A DNA stretch of 42,500 nt from Tubiluchus corallicola (GCA_030141605.1 JAQGDQ010000309.1:55001-97500); one strand, 5' to 3'; positions 36,601-40,837 are shown, counted from the stretch's first letter. The notes: generated by a model from the sequence alone, not told the origin. A program made the numbers and translations.

Positions 36601-38690
36601 ATTTGCAATTTCACATTCAAATACATTCATCAGAAATATAATTTTTTCCTGGACAATAAGATTCATGACGTTTGGGAAAATTTCTTTGATAGGAAAGAAC
36701 AGGCTACGTCTTTAGTTACAGTCAAGAATTTTTTCGTCTTCAATTTTTTGGTCACTGTTATAAAACAAACCTGAAAATAAACAAAGGTTTACTTCCCCCC
36801 CCCCCGAATTAAAGGGGAACTTTCTATAACTGTTTTTTTTCAATTTAGCATTAAACACTGGAAAAATCTTCTACTCTGCCAACCTCGTGGCTAACAGGAA
36901 AGGACCTTTCTATATCGGCATCAACCAGCTAGCTGACGAGGACAACTCCTCGGAACCCATATTGATGGAAGGCACATTCAAAATCACTGTTGATGATGAC
37001 AACAATTACGAACAGGAAAAAATGTAATCACTTTTTACAATGAGGCGTGAATTACTTTCTGTAATTAATGCAATTAGTTCCTAATTTGACACCACGACAG
37101 TTAGACTACGTTTCTAAAGAACTTGCTGAGCTAATCTTAAATTATAATTACTGAATTATAAATTTATTTCACATAGCGAATCATTTAAAACATTTTGTTG
37201 ACACATTATAAAATAAACGAGTCACTGTGAGGAGGAGGAAGGAGCATTATGCTTTCGAGTCTTCCTCCAGATAAGTGCAGCAATTGACAATTAACATCAC
37301 ATAGTAATTCTCATAAGTTACAACGTGCAAATTTGAACAAGATGAGTTTTGTTAGTAACTTAAGGTCAGGATGAGCCAAATTGCGGTGTGAGTTAATTAT
37401 ACCGTTGTAGTAAGCATTTCTTTGATGCATTTTTAAATTGATAAAGTCTAAGAGTTTTCACTTTACGTGGAATTGTTTTTGGAAGAGGTGGTACATAGTT
37501 TTCAGCTGAATATCTTGTGTAATGACAACGTCGATTTGAAACTGGACTAAGGTATAACTGAAAAGCTAGTGCAAGAAGTGAATTGTAATATTGATTCATG
37601 AAATTAAGACAATACATATCATATTTTTTTTTCCACTTTTAAATTTTCGAATTTTCCAATTTTGAAAGACAAGTAGATATTTGTGGCACCATCATGCCTT
37701 ACATGATAATTTTATTGGTTTAAGAATTTTGTTTTGGGTTATTTGTAATGCAGATGGATATGCATATACGTATAATATAAGTTCTATCTAAGTATGAATA
37801 AAATCAAATATATGAGCCTACTACTTTTCTTTGTAAGCAAGTACAGAAGAATGTATTTACTTCTGAAATCAACTTCAAGGCATTTTAAGATGGTTGCCTT
37901 ATAGGCCTGTTGCTACTCAGTAAGAGTACAAAAGCCAAATCGTTTGGTTCCCCTGTAAGCCTACTAAATTTTATATTCTGTATGTAAAATATATAGTCAA
38001 GTTTTTGAAAAGTAAACACTGCCATTGTAACAGTTAGCTAAATAGCAGGCGTAATAGACGACGAAGAAAATGAAAATATTTGATAAAATGGTTTTAATTT
38101 GATTTCCTGGAATTTGGCTGCAAGTTAATTTATATAAATCGCTAACAAAAGAGTGACATCATTGCTTAATAGAGTGGACAAAATTCCACATACCGTCCAT
38201 ATTTTTATATTTTTACAAGCTTTGACATCTTGCTAAAGTTTACATTTCCCCACAAACAAGAAATTAATTCGTGAAGCGGATTAGGATTAGGGTTAGGGTT
38301 GGGTTAGGGTTGGGTTAGGGTTAGGCTATTTAAATTGTAAGCTCCTTCCCATTACGTTTCATACTGTTAGATCTGATACATCATTTTTCTTGCTTTTAAT
38401 CATGAAAGTTAATTTTGTTTTATGCAGTGTGGAAAGGAGACTAAAAATAAAGGAAACAGTAGACTATTCTTATAAATTCAGCTGCTTCACTGCCACATGC
38501 CTGTTCCTGACTAAAGATGATGTTTTGGATGAAGGCTTAACGGTGGGTAATATCGATGATCTTGATAACAGTGGCAACAATGACAAGAATAGTAGTAGTG
38601 ATAACGATGATGATGATCATTATAAGAACACTGAAAAAAGTAGCATCATTAATGACAATGTAAAGTTAAGTGATGATGATGATGGTGATC

Positions 38691-38745
<55 letters not shown>

Positions 38746-38782
38746 GTGATCGATGATGATGATGATGATGATGATGGTGATC

Positions 38783-38816
<34 letters not shown>

Positions 38817-38822
38817 GTGATC

Positions 38823-38882
<60 letters not shown>

Positions 38883-40837
38883 AATGATGATGATGATGAT
38901 GATGATGATGATCATGATGATGATGATGATGATCATGATGACGATCAAAAACACCAAACTATAGTTACTGGTCTGATTTAAAAAAATCTTTATAGGTCAG
39001 CAAGCTAACGACAGAAGATCAGACGATTTGCCTGTCCAGTCATCTGTCAGATTTTGTTTCTGGCTTCTTCGTACCACCCAATCCCATCGACTTCGAATAC
39101 GTCTTTGCCAACTTGGATATCGCTTCAAATCCAACTATCTATGCCGTGCTTATAGCTGTGTTTGTTCTCTACCTGTTGTGTTTGCTGTGGGCAAGATGGA
39201 AAGACAAAAAGGATCTAGAAAAGGTTTGACATATTGGGCTGTCATTTTTTAATTTACTGTCCAAAATTTACATTTTCTTTCCTAAAAAACTTAGCAATTA
39301 ATTGTTGTATTCGAATAATTAGATAATTAAATAATTAATTAGAGGCAACCTAACAAAGCTATTGCTTACGTCGTCATCCATCATCCAATGATTCTGTTGA
39401 TAAGCCACTGACTTTAATTCTACATCTAAATTAAAGTATTTTGTCTTAAACGCTCGGCTGCTTATATGGTTGGGCTTCCTGCTCTGTGATTCAAGCGCGT
39501 AGTATTGCTTACGTCAGAAACTAACCACAGTTTACGCAATGGCAGGCATCTTCCTTTGCGCGTCCAGCACATTTGCATAAGTGTTGCTGCTTAAACGCGT
39601 GATGGCATGAACATGGGCTCTACGCCATATGACGTCAGAAACTAACATTGCAGTTCATGGGCATGGTTATCACGGCATCGCCTTCTATTTGTCGGCCACG
39701 CGAATGTGACAAAAAGGCGCCGCTGCCAATCTTAGTAGATTCACTGAGCCGCGCGTAGCTTTGAAAGTTTAAGAAAATTAGAGCATCTTAGGTAATTATT
39801 ATTTAATCAAAGCTTTGGTTTTAGTTTTCAATATTTTAGCGCAATATTTTTACACAGTCGTCCGGTTTTCCTTTAATTTAGAATATACTGCTAGGATTTT
39901 TCTTCGTGACATATCTTCATGTGTAGCTAGAAGACAGCCTATATTTTCTCCATGCATCATCTCCGTACCTCTTTATTTGGTACTCTTTTGTTTTATCTTT
40001 ATCTAATGTGAAATCCAATTCTTTTAATTTTATTTCTATATTAATCTTGATGTCGTCTATTTCATCGTTGGTTCTTGTTATCCAATATTACTAGCGTATT
40101 GCCGGTCTATGGTGGCAGGATATTTTGTTTGGTTAGCGTAATTGTGTTCTAACTAAGTTAAAAAATTTGCTCACTATTAATTACAGGTATTTGCATAGCA
40201 CTTGTATTCAAATGCATTCACTTGTAGGCTGCACAACTGCTTGTTGTGTAATACCTTACACCTGATCGTTATGTGGCACTTATATAAAAGCTGCCTGTGG
40301 TGTGTTATAAAATGCACCCTTTATATGAACATAAAAGTTACACATTTTGCAAGGAGAAGAAGAATGTTTTCTAAAATGTGACAGCCATCAAACTTTGACG
40401 CCTAGAGTATAACCTAGTTAGACAATTAGTTGATGCCTATAGTTGCCAATATGCAATGGTATCGTATGAGGCAGTGTTTTGCAATATAGGCGGTATCTGA
40501 AAAGTTGGCTCCCAATGCAGTATTGACAATGGTGACTGGTTTAAGAATATGTTTGCAGTTACAAGCAAAGTTTCCAGTTTGCGTTGTCCTTTAATGATTA
40601 ATGCTGCAGCAAGTTTGAGTTTCACGAGGAAGAGAATTCCATCCAAATGCGAATTTCTAAACAACTGCGCAAATCACTTTTACGTATCTTTTTGTGAAAT
40701 AATAATTTTTTAAATTAATTTGCTGCCATTTTCAGCTTGGTACGGCACCTCTGCCAGACAACAATCCCTTGGATCGTTATTACTATGAAATCATCGTTAC
40801 GACAGGCATGCGGCGAAATTGTGCAACTGATTCTAAG
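1635..40837 (+). CDS. Polycystin-1-family receptor (PKD1-like), partial gene, 23 exons
   Basis: Exons joined: 1635-1819, 3426-3598, 4376-4648, 9918-10009, 10197-10323, 10998-11161, 12702-12935, 15872-16161, 17596-17859, 18691-18869, 20344-20530, 21353-21408, 22575-22700, 22827-22958, 24671-24826, 25108-25220, 33218-33338, 34285-34488, 35751-35940, 36849-37023, 38428-38542, 38996-39223, 40736-40837. Every intron is GT-AG and every phase matches, giving about 1295 uninterrupted codons. Residues about 115-660 resemble the REJ module (for example GPGR near 353 and the [16 protein letters not shown] stretch in exon 9). Residues about 917-1205 look like a GAIN/GPS region, about 1220-1247 is the first membrane helix, and 1262 onward is the start of PLAT. 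In known PKD1-family proteins this architecture gives a large surface receptor cleaved at the GPS, with 11 membrane helices that pair with a polycystin-2-type channel. No start or stop codon lies in the window. PKD1, PKD1L2/3 or PKDREJ subtype cannot be assigned. Confidence 0.88.
1820..3425. other. Intron 1
   Basis: Contains an LTR with primer-binding site (about 2809-3237). From 1860 to 2800 I see AT-rich sequence with several TATAGTA-type short repeats (about 2180-2260) and two CCATGGCAAC segments (2340 and 2438), but no gene. Confidence 0.6.
2809..3237 (+). mobile_element. LTR plus tRNA-Leu-type primer-binding site, truncated retrotransposon
   Basis: TGGTGTCAGAAGTGGGAT at 3219-3236 is the form of primer-binding site complementary to a tRNA-Leu 3' end. 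One base before it a TTACA end (3217) can close an LTR that may open with TGTAGC at 2809. Inside are TATAAAAC at about 2971 and ATTAAA at about 3098, as expected for LTR promoter and poly(A) signals. No gag or pol follows before exon 2, so only the left end survives. The left LTR border is a guess. Confidence 0.6.
3426..3598 (+). CDS. PKD1-like exon 2 (PKD-like segment leading into REJ)
   Basis: Acceptor TTTTTACAG, donor GTACGT. The only open phase is the one supplied by exon 1. The strand-rich pattern ([18 protein letters not shown]) resembles a late PKD-type Ig-like fold, followed by [12 protein letters not shown], which looks like the start of a REJ module. It ends in phase 0. Confidence 0.75.
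3924..3971. repeat. Perfect 18-bp inverted repeat with 12-base loop
   Basis: Left arm GTTAGTTGCCATATAGTT (3924-3941), right arm its exact complement (3954-3971). A transcript would form an uninterrupted stem. Confidence 0.9.
4049..4350. repeat. (TTGG)n degenerate tetranucleotide array
   Basis: Long run of GGTT/GATT/GTTT tetramers, pure in places (about 4122-4153). It ends 25 bases before the exon 3 acceptor. Confidence 0.9.
4376..4648 (+). CDS. PKD1-like exon 3 (REJ module)
   Basis: Acceptor TTTATAG, donor GTGAGT. 91 codons in phase 0-0. It carries the REJ-like pattern [10 protein letters not shown] followed by [16 protein letters not shown], where REJ modules have a Trp strand and an L..G.Y.f.l strand. 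Confidence 0.85.
5231..5366. repeat. Short repeats resembling DNA just 3' of the receptor gene
   Basis: AACAATGSTAGCAARTTCCTCTT occurs at about 5232 and 5344, and a close form at about 6855. The stretch before 5344 (CAACACAGTGCCCAACAATGC) also resembles 6995-7018 in the receptor's last coding part. This may be a decayed duplicate of the receptor 3' end. Confidence 0.4.
5552..5902 (-). mobile_element. Solo LTR, 351 bp
   Basis: Read on the minus strand it begins TGTTACGGAGG, has a TATAAAAG promoter box about 155 bases in, an AATAAA (TTAATAAACTCCG) near the end, and closes with TATAACA. These are the hallmarks of an LTR. No primer-binding site or internal sequence follows. Flanks AATAT and GGTAT agree at three of five positions, so a target duplication is weak. 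It sits inside the inverted-repeat segment. Confidence 0.65.
5961..6060 (+). mobile_element. hAT-like element end
   Basis: CAGGGCCGGATTAACTCATA at 5961 followed by a body with CACGTGCTTGGCACATCAACGC. CAGGGCCGG-type starts are usual for hAT termini. The matching right end was not found nearby. Confidence 0.4.
6965..8379 (-). CDS. Ionotropic receptor / iGluR-like channel, intronless, one frameshift
   Basis: It reads from ATG at 8379 through 350 codons, then continues in another frame to a stop at 6965-6967, about 470 residues in all. Residues 1-27 look like a signal peptide. There is no amino-terminal domain, as in IR-type receptors. The S1 half has T-x-x-R at 138-141 ([11 protein letters not shown]), the position that binds the ligand alpha-carboxyl in iGluRs. 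M1 is about 176-195, a pore segment about 212-230, M3 about 240-266 with [11 protein letters not shown] where iGluRs have SYTANLAAF, followed by FKSMEEIF. The second frame supplies the end of S2 ([20 protein letters not shown]) and the last helix ([20 protein letters not shown]). The frames switch at a run of ten A (plus strand 7355-7364); one more T on the coding strand would join them. It lies antisense in intron 3 of the PKD1-like gene. It may be a pseudogene or carry a sequencing indel. Confidence 0.85.
8800..9225. repeat. (TTCA/TTCG)n array
   Basis: Tetranucleotide array of ATTC and GTTC units, with a repeated block TTTTATGCRTTCATTCTAAT three times (about 8956, 9044, 9113), a higher-order unit. 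Long open frames across it (8716-9229) are a by-product of the 4-base period. Confidence 0.85.
9918..10009 (+). CDS. PKD1-like exon 4 (REJ module)
   Basis: Acceptor TACTTTAG, donor GTGAGT. It begins [10 protein letters not shown] and ends with the codon split as IIP|, phase 2. The strand pattern (S-D-I-T-L-R-A-I) matches the REJ stretch after the first tyrosine-rich strand. It is too short to show as a long open frame. Confidence 0.8.
10197..10323 (+). CDS. PKD1-like exon 5 (REJ module)
   Basis: Acceptor AAATCTACAG, donor GTAAGT. It reads [18 protein letters not shown], then YLWFLPMDF and an acidic [10 protein letters not shown] end. This is the REJ 'D-x-S-x-DPD..W' region. Phase 2 in, phase 0 out. 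Confidence 0.8.
10324..10997. other. Intron 5 with LINE 3' tail
   Basis: About 10560-10925 looks like a non-LTR retrotransposon 3' end: pyrimidine-rich untranslated-like sequence ending GTGAAATAAACTGAATC then repeated CTTGAA units (10913-10924). The 5' limit is unclear. Confidence 0.5.
10998..11161 (+). CDS. PKD1-like exon 6 (REJ module)
   Basis: Acceptor TTTGCTTTAG, donor GTTAGA. It starts [12 protein letters not shown], the conserved aromatic-Cys-Arg of REJ, and ends in phase 2 after a Ser/Thr-rich stretch. Confidence 0.8.
11420..11578 (-). mobile_element. hAT-like right terminus
   Basis: Ends in GGGGACCGGCCCTG at 11578, with a GC-richer body (GTGCCCCTTTTGAGGGGTCCC) typical of degenerate hAT copies. 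No partner end lies in this intron. Confidence 0.4.
12200..12500. repeat. (GTAG)n tetranucleotide array
   Basis: GTAGGTAG/GCAG/GTAA units over about 300 bases. The minus strand gives long Tyr/Leu/Pro frames that are repeat artefacts. Confidence 0.9.
12702..12935 (+). CDS. PKD1-like exon 7 (REJ module, GPG motif)
   Basis: Acceptor TTGTTGACAG, donor GTAAGC. It contains [13 protein letters not shown], then a strand ending [19 protein letters not shown]. This is the REJ core: Cys, GPG, and a strand with a charged Arg-rich tail. Phase 2 in and out. Confidence 0.85.
13380..14965 (+). pseudogene. Jockey/CR1-type LINE reverse transcriptase, degraded
   Basis: The main open block (13663-14337) has [20 protein letters not shown], the [19 protein letters not shown] palm motif, and the catalytic F-A-D-D at 14149-14160. 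The frame continues upstream to about 13490 ([10 protein letters not shown]) through a TAG at 13648-13650. Downstream it shifts near 14335-14370 ([15 protein letters not shown]), has a TGA at 14636-14638, and shifts again before the tail ending [10 protein letters not shown] (about 14930-14961). The order is that of LINE ORF2 palm, thumb and C-terminal region, 5'-truncated and inactive. It lies in the same orientation as the host gene. Confidence 0.9.
15162..15239. repeat. 60-base near-tandem repeat
   Basis: ACATGAGTAGCACGACTG occurs at 15162-15179 and 15222-15239, separated by a GA-rich segment. On the minus strand AATAAACACTTTTCTG lies next to it, so it could be part of a 3' UTR or LTR. Confidence 0.6.
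15872..16161 (+). CDS. PKD1-like exon 8 (REJ module with basic insertion)
   Basis: Acceptor GTGTTTTAG, donor GTATTT. The split codon gives [10 protein letters not shown], the REJ C..C pair. A loop of about 45 residues carries two furin-type motifs, RRKR-E and RLKR-Q, before [11 protein letters not shown]. It ends in phase 1. Confidence 0.8.
16162..17595. other. Intron 8 with telomere-like repeat element
   Basis: GC-rich hAT-like ends near 16339-16405 and 16749-16800 flank AT-rich DNA. The telomere-like tract follows. From 16935 to 17590 no gene is seen; the minus-strand frame at 17498-17836 overlaps exon 9 in antisense and is a shadow. Confidence 0.5.
16807..16934. repeat. Telomere-like (CCTAAC)n tract with conserved flanks, copy 1
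   Basis: Degenerate CCTAAC/CCTAAT units at 16815-16912, bounded by TTTAAATAtCC and CTAATCCGCCtagCGAAC. The same borders surround copy 2 at 38256-38334 in inverted orientation. Confidence 0.85.
17596..17859 (+). CDS. PKD1-like exon 9 (REJ signature)
   Basis: The donor is GTAAAA at 17860. I place the acceptor at TTTGTACAG (17587-17595) because it restores the phase-1 junction with exon 8. A second AG at 17626-17628 would shorten the exon. The exon has the diagnostic REJ stretch [16 protein letters not shown], then [16 protein letters not shown]. The start is the least certain of the exon boundaries. Confidence 0.82.
17860..18690. other. Intron 9 with copy 1 of a duplicated segment
   Basis: 18096-18612 resembles 19330-19740 plus 20155-20240 in intron 10. 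The frame at 18529-18813 (+) is a chance frame overlapping exon 10 in another phase. Confidence 0.5.
18096..18612. repeat. Duplicated intronic segment, copy 1
   Basis: Shared blocks with copy 2 include AATAATTTAAAATGTT, GTGCGCTACGAATGC-like and CTTGTTTCAAACGRC, then TATAAAATTTCAAGACGAATTT. Divergence looks like roughly one base in four. It ends 79 bases before exon 10. Confidence 0.6.
18691..18869 (+). CDS. PKD1-like exon 10 (end of REJ)
   Basis: Acceptor TTTTTTTACAAG, donor GTAAGA. Phase 1 in gives FQFYVRESGN across the junction. The rest includes a Cys/Arg-rich stretch, [18 protein letters not shown] (REJ C-terminal 'LP.G...V.V.D') and LYCGNAS. Phase 0 out. Confidence 0.82.
19330..20240. 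repeat. Duplicated intronic segment, copy 2, interrupted
   Basis: Matches 18096-18612 in the same order. It is interrupted at about 19740-20155 by DNA absent from copy 1. Confidence 0.6.
19740..20155 (+). mobile_element. LINE-like 3' tail inserted in copy 2
   Basis: TGTAAATGTA-rich untranslated-like sequence ending ACAAATAAAGAATAAAGAAT, a short-unit 3' repeat typical of non-LTR elements. It exactly fills the interval missing from copy 1. No coding region remains. Confidence 0.55.
20344..20530 (+). CDS. PKD1-like exon 11 (helical linker)
   Basis: Acceptor AAATTTAG, donor GTTTGT. 62 codons starting [11 protein letters not shown] with Ala/Leu/Glu-rich helices, as between the REJ and GAIN regions in PKD1 relatives. 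Phase 0 in, phase 1 out. Confidence 0.8.
20531..21352. other. Intron 11
   Basis: Has a pogo/mariner-like terminus at 20639 and a run of twelve G (21171-21182). Otherwise AT-rich, no gene. Confidence 0.55.
20639..20830 (+). mobile_element. Pogo/Tigger-like transposon end
   Basis: TA then CAGTCAAACCTCGTTATAAC at 20639, the usual form of pogo-group terminal repeats with TA target sites. The body repeats TAACGCC / TAATGCC words. The opposite end is missing. Confidence 0.5.
21353..21408 (+). CDS. PKD1-like exon 12 (56-base micro-exon)
   Basis: Acceptor GGCTTTTTCAG, donor GTATAA. Phase 1 in, 18 codons of charged helix ([16 protein letters not shown]), phase 0 out. It is too short for long-frame detection and is supported by the phases and by the coiled-coil-like content. 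Confidence 0.7.
21409..22574. other. Intron 12 with GAT/GAC arrays
   Basis: Degenerate (GATGAC)n at about 21595-21690 and 22040-22430. Frames in it (poly-Asp, poly-Met/Thr, poly-Ile) are repeat artefacts. The interval 21720-22040 has no feature I recognise. Confidence 0.7.
22040..22430. repeat. Degenerate (GAT/GAC)n trinucleotide array
   Basis: About 390 bases of GATGATGAC-type units with many substitutions. Confidence 0.85.
22575..22700 (+). CDS. PKD1-like exon 13 (helical linker)
   Basis: Acceptor TTATGTTACAG, donor GTAGCC. 42 codons in phase 0-0, with [19 protein letters not shown] and [15 protein letters not shown]. Linker helices ahead of the GAIN region. Confidence 0.75.
22827..22958 (+). 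CDS. PKD1-like exon 14 (helical linker)
   Basis: Acceptor CTAATAAATAG, donor GTAAGT. 44 codons in phase 0-0, with [17 protein letters not shown] and [16 protein letters not shown], an amphipathic helical region. Intron 13 before it is only 126 bases. Confidence 0.75.
23060..24010. repeat. Dispersed repeat family B, copy 1 (split by hAT insertion)
   Basis: Its two halves (to 23226 and from 23641) match 26520-27090, for example AAACACGTGCAACAC-like, GTTGAAAATT and GCSATTAATTAAATTTTTAA. No terminal repeats recognised. Confidence 0.65.
23227..23640 (+). mobile_element. hAT-derived nonautonomous transposon, 414 bp, perfect 8-bp target duplication
   Basis: Ends CAGTGGCTGCTTATG (23227) and TAGCTACGAGTCTCCACTG (ending 23640) are imperfect inverted repeats. 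ATTTCGCC flanks both sides (23219-23226 and 23641-23648). The related copy at 26617-26630 of the host repeat lacks the insertion. Eight-base duplications and CAGTGG ends define the hAT superfamily. Confidence 0.88.
24178..24505. repeat. Polypyrimidine (polypurine) tract
   Basis: About 330 bases almost purely C and T on the plus strand, with TTTCTCTC-type units. The complementary purine strand gives a spurious Arg/Glu/Lys frame. Confidence 0.9.
24671..24826 (+). CDS. PKD1-like exon 15 (linker/GAIN start)
   Basis: Acceptor TTCATTATAG, donor GTAAGA. 52 codons in phase 0-0, including [20 protein letters not shown]. It lies just after the 330-base pyrimidine tract of intron 14. Confidence 0.75.
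25108..25220 (+). CDS. PKD1-like exon 16 (GAIN-like region)
   Basis: Acceptor TTTTTACCAG, donor GTAAGT. It has [19 protein letters not shown] and [14 protein letters not shown]. The 'LAESLL...P.E' pattern is typical of polycystin-1 relatives before the GAIN strands. Phase 2 out, then an 8-kb intron. Confidence 0.8.
25328..25420 (+). mobile_element. hAT-like element end
   Basis: AGGGGTGAACATCGAACGCT followed by CGAATCGATTAGAACC and repeated TTCGAATTCGATTCGAA. This matches the usual look of hAT ends (CAGGGGTG plus ATCGA/TTCGAA words). The partner end was not found. Confidence 0.4.
26470..27110. repeat. Dispersed repeat family B, copy 2 (no insertion)
   Basis: Matches 23060-24010 without the hAT element. 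GCATTTCGTCATTTGCTAGTT at about 26615 corresponds to the pre-insertion site. The frame at 26857-27111 is within it. Confidence 0.65.
27649..28140 (+). mobile_element. Pogo-like element remnant
   Basis: TA-CAGTAAACTCCACGTAGTTC at the left end; the body repeats TAACTCAAA or CAACTCAA several times and again near 28117. Right terminus not found. Confidence 0.4.
28555..29212. mobile_element. Foldback MITE, about 650 bp
   Basis: Left arm GGGCGCCGAGTAACCCAC then AGCCCAAGTAGGACACTAG (28564-28634) matches the reverse complement of 29133-29202 with few differences and one small gap. GTACT borders both outer ends. The interior is AT-rich and noncoding. A TA or short duplication is possible but not clear. 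Confidence 0.75.
29998..30003 (-). terminator. Possible poly(A) signal for H1
   Basis: ATTAAA on the minus strand, about 550 bases after the H1 stop. An AATAAG variant lies nearer, at about 30133. Neither is proven; no AATAAA was found closer to the stop. Confidence 0.25.
30551..31099 (-). CDS. Linker histone H1 (H1.0/replacement-like)
   Basis: 182 codons without introns. Residues 1-23 form a short basic tail. Residues 24-98 are the winged-helix globular domain: [12 protein letters not shown], then [20 protein letters not shown], and [11 protein letters not shown] at the end. Residues 99-182 are a Lys/Ala/Pro tail with two SPAK motifs. The protein compacts linker DNA at the nucleosome exit. 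A TATA box lies 132 bases upstream. I see no histone-type 3' stem-loop in the 300 bases after the stop; the first ATTAAA on this strand is near 29998-30003. This suggests a polyadenylated, replication-independent H1, though sequence reading alone cannot settle it. The gene lies antisense in intron 16 of the PKD1-like gene. Confidence 0.95.
   Translation of the reverse strand: MEASATAKKPKATKAKKPKVPASHPKYNDMIANAITSLKERGGSSRIAILKYIKANYKVGNDDKSINAHLKMALKRGVASGQLKQAKGTGASGSFRLGEKKPKAKKPAVKKPRAKKATGSGEKKAAKPKAAKKTVAKKAKPAAKKVKIPKKAAAKPKKAKSPAKAKAKKSPAKKAAKKSAKK
31231..31238 (-). promoter_or_regulatory. TATA box of the H1 gene
   Basis: TATATAAG on the minus strand in a GC-rich stretch (GGC before it and GCGAGACG after it), 132 bases before the H1 ATG. 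Initiation would be near 31205, giving a 5' UTR of about 100 bases. No perfect H1 box (AAACACA) was found next to it. Confidence 0.75.
32690..32755. repeat. GTGATGTAAAT short tandem repeat
   Basis: Six or so units of TGTGATGTAWATR lead directly into the pentamer array. Confidence 0.8.
32766..33025. repeat. (ATAAC)n array with an internal (ATAGC)9 block
   Basis: A few ATAAC units, then 9 ATAGC units (32791-32835), then 38 ATAAC units (32836-33025), almost without other changes. The Met-Leu-Cys-Tyr frames on the minus strand are artefacts. Confidence 0.97.
33218..33338 (+). CDS. PKD1-like exon 17 (GAIN-like region)
   Basis: Acceptor TTTCTGCAG, donor GTAATT. The split codon plus [17 protein letters not shown] continues to a Cys-containing end, MGFL. 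Phase 2 in, phase 0 out. A damaged copy of its 5' half and upstream intron lies at 34071-34222. Confidence 0.8.
33575..33690. repeat. (GAT)n then (GACGAT)n array
   Basis: Pure GAT for about 65 bases, then GACGAT variants. Confidence 0.95.
33934..33980. repeat. (TA)n and (GATA)n microsatellite
   Basis: TATATA followed by GATAGATAGATA. Confidence 0.9.
34071..34222 (+). pseudogene. Duplicated, broken copy of exon 17 and its upstream intron
   Basis: Aligns with 33110-33258: shared CAAAATTTAGACAATTT, TCGTGTTGACGCTTTTTAAC and the acceptor TTCTGCAG (34174-34181). The following codons SRVVS are kept, but the next codon is TGA (34198-34200) where exon 17 has TGC. The similarity ends after about 40 exon bases, with no donor. 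It is a dead duplicate exon. Confidence 0.8.
34285..34488 (+). CDS. PKD1-like exon 18 (GAIN-like region)
   Basis: Acceptor TTCTCTTAG, donor GTACGT. 68 codons in phase 0-0 with [15 protein letters not shown], the 'L..L..PVEI.F' strand found before the GPS in PKD1-like and adhesion receptors. Confidence 0.85.
34489..35750. other. Intron 18
   Basis: AT-rich. I see no mobile element border, tRNA or gene. The frame at 34970-35161 is a chance frame. Confidence 0.5.
35751..35940 (+). CDS. PKD1-like exon 19 (GAIN-like region)
   Basis: Acceptor CCATTTAAG, donor GTACGA. 63 codons with [19 protein letters not shown] followed by WIVTIDPN. Strand-rich, phase 0 in, phase 1 out. Confidence 0.82.
35941..36848. 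other. Intron 19 with pentamer array
   Basis: Starts with 120 AT-rich bases, then the array below, then ordinary sequence and a C11 run (36795-36805) near the exon 20 acceptor. Confidence 0.7.
36066..36380. repeat. (AATAC)n array with a 5' (AATGC)17 block
   Basis: Five or so ATACA units, then 17 AATGC units with two AGTGC variants (36091-36175), then 41 pure AATAC units (36176-36380). Five long frames on both strands are artefacts of the 5-base period. Confidence 0.97.
36849..37023 (+). CDS. PKD1-like exon 20 (GAIN-like region)
   Basis: Acceptor TTTTTTCAATTTAG, donor GTAATC. It has [14 protein letters not shown] (the 'yylGv..L' strand of PKD1-like proteins) and an acidic [13 protein letters not shown] end. 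Phase 1 in, phase 2 out. Confidence 0.82.
37024..38427. other. Intron 20 with telomere-like copy 2
   Basis: AT-rich to 38250, then the telomere-like element (38256-38334), then 90 bases to the acceptor. No gene. Confidence 0.6.
38256..38334. repeat. Telomere-like (TTAGGG)n tract with conserved flanks, copy 2
   Basis: TTAGGG/TTGGG units at 38281-38325. Left border ACAAGAAATTAATTCGTGAA-GCGGATTAG and right border GGCTATTTAAAT are the reverse complement of copy 1 borders at 16807-16934. Confidence 0.85.
38428..38542 (+). CDS. PKD1-like exon 21 (GPS, first half)
   Basis: Acceptor TTTTATGCAG, donor GTGGGT. It carries [12 protein letters not shown] then VLDEGLT. The Cys of CLF aligns with the first GPS cysteine, while the usual 'W...GC' is replaced by a Trp-less DEGL. 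The exon frame stays open into the intron, which would add an Asn/Asp-rich tail and a stop if retained. Confidence 0.82.
38543..38995. other. Intron 21, mostly GAT repeat
   Basis: Almost entirely the GAT array. The exon 21 frame runs on to a stop at 38693-38695 if this intron is kept. Confidence 0.8.
38590..38945. repeat. (GAT)n array with TGATCGATG spacers
   Basis: GAT runs broken by GGTGATCGATGATG at about 38682, 38744, 38775 and 38816, giving a higher-order pattern. Confidence 0.95.
38996..39223 (+). CDS. PKD1-like exon 22 (GPS cleavage motif and first membrane helix)
   Basis: Acceptor ATCTTTATAG, donor GTTTGA, 76 codons, phase 0-0. [10 protein letters not shown] is the GPS end. H-L-S (39041-39049) is compatible with cleavage between Leu and Ser, but the second Cys of the usual CxC is Ser. 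Then [14 protein letters not shown], as in PKD1-like proteins, a hydrophobic helix ([17 protein letters not shown]) and a basic stop-transfer [11 protein letters not shown]. Confidence 0.92.
39224..40735. other. Intron 22
   Basis: A CpG-richer block (about 39440-39760) contains ACGTCAGAAACTAAC twice (39511 and 39632). The rest is AT-rich. I see no gene; the minus frame at 40437-40664 has no recognisable domain. Confidence 0.5.
40736..40837 (+). CDS. PKD1-like exon 23 (start of PLAT domain)
   Basis: Acceptor CATTTTCAG, donor GTAAAT, 34 codons in phase 0. [18 protein letters not shown] then [13 protein letters not shown] is the highly conserved entry into the PLAT/LH2 domain on the cytoplasmic side of helix 1 in polycystin-1 relatives. 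No further exon was recognised before the window ends. Confidence 0.92.

Noticed and set aside
38649-38981. Poly-Ile/His and poly-Asp/Met frames
   Set aside because: GAT trinucleotide repeat.
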